A stretch of DNA of 64,000 nucleotides. Source: CAZKBP01 sp964551015. Its GTDB lineage: Bacteria; Bacteroidota; Bacteroidia; Cytophagales; Microscillaceae. This document shows positions 61,412 to 64,000 of the stretch, in pieces. Position numbers and translations under genes: made by a program. Location of the stretch: positions 310,001-374,000 of the forward strand of contig CAZKBP010000001.1 in NCBI GenBank assembly GCA_964551015.1, in the 5' to 3' direction. How positions within the stretch are numbered: the first letter of the stretch is position 1; the number at the start of each line of letters is the position of its first letter. The notes beneath the pieces were generated by a model, which saw nothing but the letters and a program-made list of their open reading frames with translations, made no database searches and had not been told where the DNA came from.

Positions 61412-62530
61412 TTGTACGACATTATCATCATCGGCGGCGGACTGGCGGGATTAATCAATGCCATTTCGCTCTCGCGCGCGGGACTCAAAGTAGCTCTTTT
61501 TGAGAAAAATGAATACCCTTTCCACAAAGTCTGTGGTGAATATATTTCCAATGAAACGCTGCCTTTTTTGCAAAGTTTGGATGTAAATCCCTTTGATCTA
61601 GGAGCAGTGGCCTTAAGCCAATTTCGGCTAACTTCGCCCCAAGGTCATTCCCTAGATTTGCCACTAGATTTAGGAGGATTTGGATTGAGTCGCTACACGC
61701 TCGACCAAGCACTCTACCAAAAAGCACAAGCACAGGGCGTAGATTTTCATCTGAAAACCAAAGTCTTAGAAATTAAAGACCAAGCCGAACACAAAACTAT
61801 TCAAACGAATCATTCCCAAGAATTTCAAACCAAGGTTTTGATCGCTGCCCACGGCAAAAGAGCTAATGTGGATAATCAACTCGATCGTCGTTTTTTTCGT
61901 CAAAGATCGCCTTATCTGGGCATAAAGTACCACATTCGTACCAATTTGCACCCTCACGACCAAATTGCACTACATAATTTCAAAGATGGCTATTGTGGCA
62001 TTTCTCGGATCGAAGACGGAAAATTCTGTCTTTGTTATCTAACCACCCGCCAAAATTTAAAAGATCACCAAGGAAGCATTTCACAGATGGAAGCCCAACT
62101 ACTTGGCCAAAATCCTCACCTCCAAGCCATCTGGGATCGCTCTGAATTTCTATATGAAAAACCTTTGGTGATTAACGAAATTTCTTTTGCCCCCAAGCTT
62201 CCTATCGAGCAAGGTATTTTCATGTGTGGCGACGCGGCTGGACTCATTACGCCACTCTGTGGCAACGGGATGGCCATGGCCATTCACGGTGCGAAGGTGC
62301 TTTCTGAGCTTCTGATGGCTTATTTTGCGGGAAGAACGAGCCGAGAAAAGTTAGAAAGTGCCTACACCAAACAGTGGCAACATCTTTTTGCCAAGCGTCT
62401 CTGGGCTGGTCGTAAGATTCAGGCGCTCTTTGGGCATCCTTTGCTTACCGAAGCACTGCTACAAAGTGCCAAAACCCTTCCACCACTTGGCCATTGGATG
62501 GTTAAGCAGACGCACGGGCGAGTTTTTTAG
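61412..62530 (+). CDS. FAD-dependent oxidoreductase, geranylgeranyl-reductase/monooxygenase type
   Basis: This 372-residue protein begins from a TTG start (MYDIIIIGGG); the dinucleotide-binding GGGLAG is at residues 8-13 and the second FAD motif CGDAAGLITPLCGNGMAMA near 272. KVCGEYISNETLPFL (about 43-57) matches the CGE-motif found in geranylgeranyl reductase and related flavin-dependent hydroxylases. It probably acts on a lipophilic or polyketide substrate. In Bacteroidota such genes often sit with a type III polyketide synthase and a methyltransferase; neither is seen here. The gene is followed by a heptamer repeat. Confidence 0.85.
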   Translation: MYDIIIIGGGLAGLINAISLSRAGLKVALFEKNEYPFHKVCGEYISNETLPFLQSLDVNPFDLGAVALSQFRLTSPQGHSLDLPLDLGGFGLSRYTLDQALYQKAQAQGVDFHLKTKVLEIKDQAEHKTIQTNHSQEFQTKVLIAAHGKRANVDNQLDRRFFRQRSPYLGIKYHIRTNLHPHDQIALHNFKDGYCGISRIEDGKFCLCYLTTRQNLKDHQGSISQMEAQLLGQNPHLQAIWDRSEFLYEKPLVINEISFAPKLPIEQGIFMCGDAAGLITPLCGNGMAMAIHGAKVLSELLMAYFAGRTSREKLESAYTKQWQHLFAKRLWAGRKIQALFGHPLLTEALLQSAKTLPPLGHWMVKQTHGRVF

Positions 62531-62539
62531 TGATGAATT

Positions 62540-62637
62540 GTAAGTTACTGGCTTTACTCATAAGTCCGAAAAAAGCTTTTGTAATACCTCTCTCTAAATC
62601 CGTAATTTGCAACTCACAACTCACAACCTGTAAACTT
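62540..62637. repeat. Heptamer-built inverted repeat, copy 3
   Basis: The right arm carries AATTTGC, AACTCAC, AACTCAC and AACCTGT in 7-bp register (62604-62631); AACCTGT is identical to a unit of copy 1. The left arm begins GTAAGTT, ACTGGCT (62540-62553) and pairs with the end of the right arm with mismatches. It fills the gap before the MBL-fold gene. Confidence 0.55.
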
Positions 62638-63408
62638 ATGAAAATACAAAGACTGAATCTGGATAGTAGCTGGTGGATGGAGTGGGAGGGAGCCTCTTTT
62701 CTACTTGATCCTTGGCTTTTGGGTTCCGAAGTGGATGGCTTTCGCTGGCTCAACGAGCAGTGGCACACGCAGGAACCAGTGGCTTTGGAGCAACTGCCTG
62801 ATTATGATTTTATCGTGGTTAGCCAGTCTTACTCGGATCATTGCCACGTAGAAACGCTCCAGCATTTAGACCACAAGCAACCCATTTTCGCTACCAACAG
62901 AGCTTATCAACGACTACAAAAATCCCTCGGTGAAAGGGACTTGGTACAAATTCCTGAAAACCTAAACGGCCTCGCGCTATCTTATCAAGGATTGCAATTT
63001 TGGGCTTTTCATCCCGGGCGCAAGCGTGATCCAATTTATTATGCGCTTTTGATTGCTAATACGGCGGGAGAGGCCATTTTTATCGCTCCCCATGGCTTTA
63101 CCTTGAATGCTAAACAATTAGCTAAAGCGAAAGAATTTGATTGCAAACTCCTGATGACGACCTTTTCTGAGTTTCAACTTCCTAATTGGATGGGGGGGAA
63201 AGTCAATCCCGGTCTGGACAATGTATATCAACTGGTAGAGCAACTCAACCCCCAGCATATCCTCAATACCCACGATGAGGAGAAAAAGATGAAAGGACTG
63301 GTAGCTCGTCTGGCTAAAGTTACGTATCCTGATTATGAAGCCTTATCACAGAAAACGAATTTTCCTTTTCATCACTTGGCTGATTATCAAGTTTTAGATT
63401 TAGCCTAA
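62638..63408 (+). CDS. MBL-fold (UlaG-like) protein with altered metal motif
   Basis: The start at 62638 (MKIQRLNLDSSWWME) gives 256 residues; the longer frame from 62530 runs through the repeat element and is rejected. The pattern fits UlaG-type metallo-beta-lactamase-fold proteins (ASFLLDPWLLGSEVDGF at the start, ILNTHDEEKKMKGL at the end). The HxHxDH zinc motif is degenerate: SQSYSDHCH (62-70) has Gln63 and Tyr65 for the first two histidines and keeps Asp67 and His68. Either a different metal site or loss of hydrolase activity is likely. It follows the FAD oxidoreductase on the same strand. Confidence 0.75.
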   Translation: MKIQRLNLDSSWWMEWEGASFLLDPWLLGSEVDGFRWLNEQWHTQEPVALEQLPDYDFIVVSQSYSDHCHVETLQHLDHKQPIFATNRAYQRLQKSLGERDLVQIPENLNGLALSYQGLQFWAFHPGRKRDPIYYALLIANTAGEAIFIAPHGFTLNAKQLAKAKEFDCKLLMTTFSEFQLPNWMGGKVNPGLDNVYQLVEQLNPQHILNTHDEEKKMKGLVARLAKVTYPDYEALSQKTNFPFHHLADYQVLDLA

Positions 63409-63619
63409 AATATCAACTAAGAAATTGGCGCGAGGGATTTATTTCATTTAACCTAAAAAACAGCCAACACTGCCTTGAAAAATAATTTTCTTTCTTAAAA
63501 TCAGGTGTATTATTTCGTTTTTATCTTCATTTCCTACCAGCTTTTCTTGATTTTCTTTCTATTTCTAAAAATGCTTTTATAATTTGAAAAAACATTAAAA
63601 AGCTCTAAAGCCTAATAGT

Positions 63620-64000
63620 ATGAATAAACATACCTACGACTCGGGAATCATTGGTAATTGTGCCTTTATCGCTCACGTCAAAACTAACTCCAACGTGGTT
63701 TGGATGTGCTGGCCTCGTTTTGATAGCAGTTTTGTGTTCGGGAGTTTGCTAGATGCAGAAAAAGGAGGAGAATTCTCTATCAAGCCTGCCTCAGAACAAT
63801 TTGATTCCCAACAATATTATATCGAGAATACCAATGTGCTCCGTACCGAAATTAGTGCCAGCGATGGAAGCTATCGGATTACCGATTTTGCCCCACGTTT
63901 TCATCAACACAATCGTTACTACCGTCCCCTGATGCTGATTCGGAAGCTAGAGCCCCTTTCGGGGAATCCACGTGTCAAAGTTACCTGTGACCCCGTGGGA
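63620..64000 (+). CDS. GH15 glucoamylase/trehalase-like protein, N-terminal part (truncated by window)
   Basis: Only the first 127 codons are in the window and the frame is open at the edge. The start MNKHTYDSGIIGNCAFIAHVKTN followed by VVWMCWPRFDSSFVFGSLLD is the typical N-terminus of GH15 proteins (compare the usual G-D/N-C...WLCWPRFDSP...F..LLG pattern). These enzymes cleave glucose from starch, glycogen or trehalose. No signal peptide is present, so it would act in the cytoplasm, possibly on the same glucan pool as the phosphorylase-like protein encoded at 44385. Confidence 0.85.
   Translation, partial: MNKHTYDSGIIGNCAFIAHVKTNSNVVWMCWPRFDSSFVFGSLLDAEKGGEFSIKPASEQFDSQQYYIENTNVLRTEISASDGSYRITDFAPRFHQHNRYYRPLMLIRKLEPLSGNPRVKVTCDPVG

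Noticed and set aside
62530..62637. N-terminal extension of the MBL-fold protein
   Set aside because: It translates the heptamer repeat element; the conserved fold begins at 62638.

Overview
The window is a gene-dense chromosomal segment of a member of the phylum Bacteroidota, probably a free-living gliding or marine lineage of the Cytophagia/Saprospiria kind; the genus cannot be fixed from the sequence alone. The evidence is a very large secreted FG-GAP protein with a type IX secretion (T9SS) C-terminal sorting domain, a TPR-PD40-CRD-OmpA protein with the architecture of the T9SS component PorE, Bacteroidota-type promoters (TTG, about 20 bp, TAnnTTTG), near absence of Shine-Dalgarno sequences, and many lipoproteins. 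No rRNA, tRNA, CRISPR array, insertion sequence or prophage was seen.

Layout. 1-6.5 kb: a secreted HExxH protein, a large VPS10/Asp-box protein, an atypical Ric/YtfE-like di-iron protein and a TPR lipoprotein. 6.7-12.8 kb: smc, a J-domain protein, an acyltransferase-like protein and a small SpoIIAA-like protein. 13-19.6 kb: the 1671-residue T9SS cargo protein and a divergent lipoprotein. 19.9-31.7 kb: a long co-directional cluster of nine genes: a Tat-exported TldD-like protease, its PmbA/TldE partner, a DUF4159 protein, a small unknown, MoxR ATPase, DUF58, BatA-like, DUF4175-like and an amidotransferase-like membrane protein. 31.7-41.6 kb: a RlaP-type nucleotidyltransferase, the PorE-like protein, a Uma2 nuclease-like protein, a DUF1707 protein, patatin, an SGNH lipoprotein, a DUF6503-like lipoprotein and a TlpA-like thioredoxin. 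41.8-51.7 kb: an MscS channel, an alpha-glucan phosphorylase homologue without the PLP lysine, a membrane SpoIIE-type phosphatase, a yeast-type cytosine deaminase, a 37-codon small ORF and alaS. 51.9-64 kb: an intradiol dioxygenase-like lipoprotein, an LLM flavin oxidoreductase, a sodium/solute symporter, a CHAT-TPR-lipoprotein trio, an FAD oxidoreductase, a degenerate MBL-fold protein and the start of a GH15 glucoamylase/trehalase-like gene.

The most unusual non-coding signal is a family of hairpins built from strictly phased 7-bp units. The largest copy (53906-54138) has 20 heptamers in one arm and 13 reverse-complement heptamers in the other and fills the gap between two convergent genes. 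Smaller relatives sit at 22984-23099, 23740-23798 and 62540-62637. The most interesting candidate protein system is the trio at 55947-61338: a CHAT-fold peptidase domain anchored in the inner membrane with a periplasmic CRD-like domain, a 1205-residue exported TPR protein and a lipoprotein, which looks like a trans-envelope sensing or effector unit.
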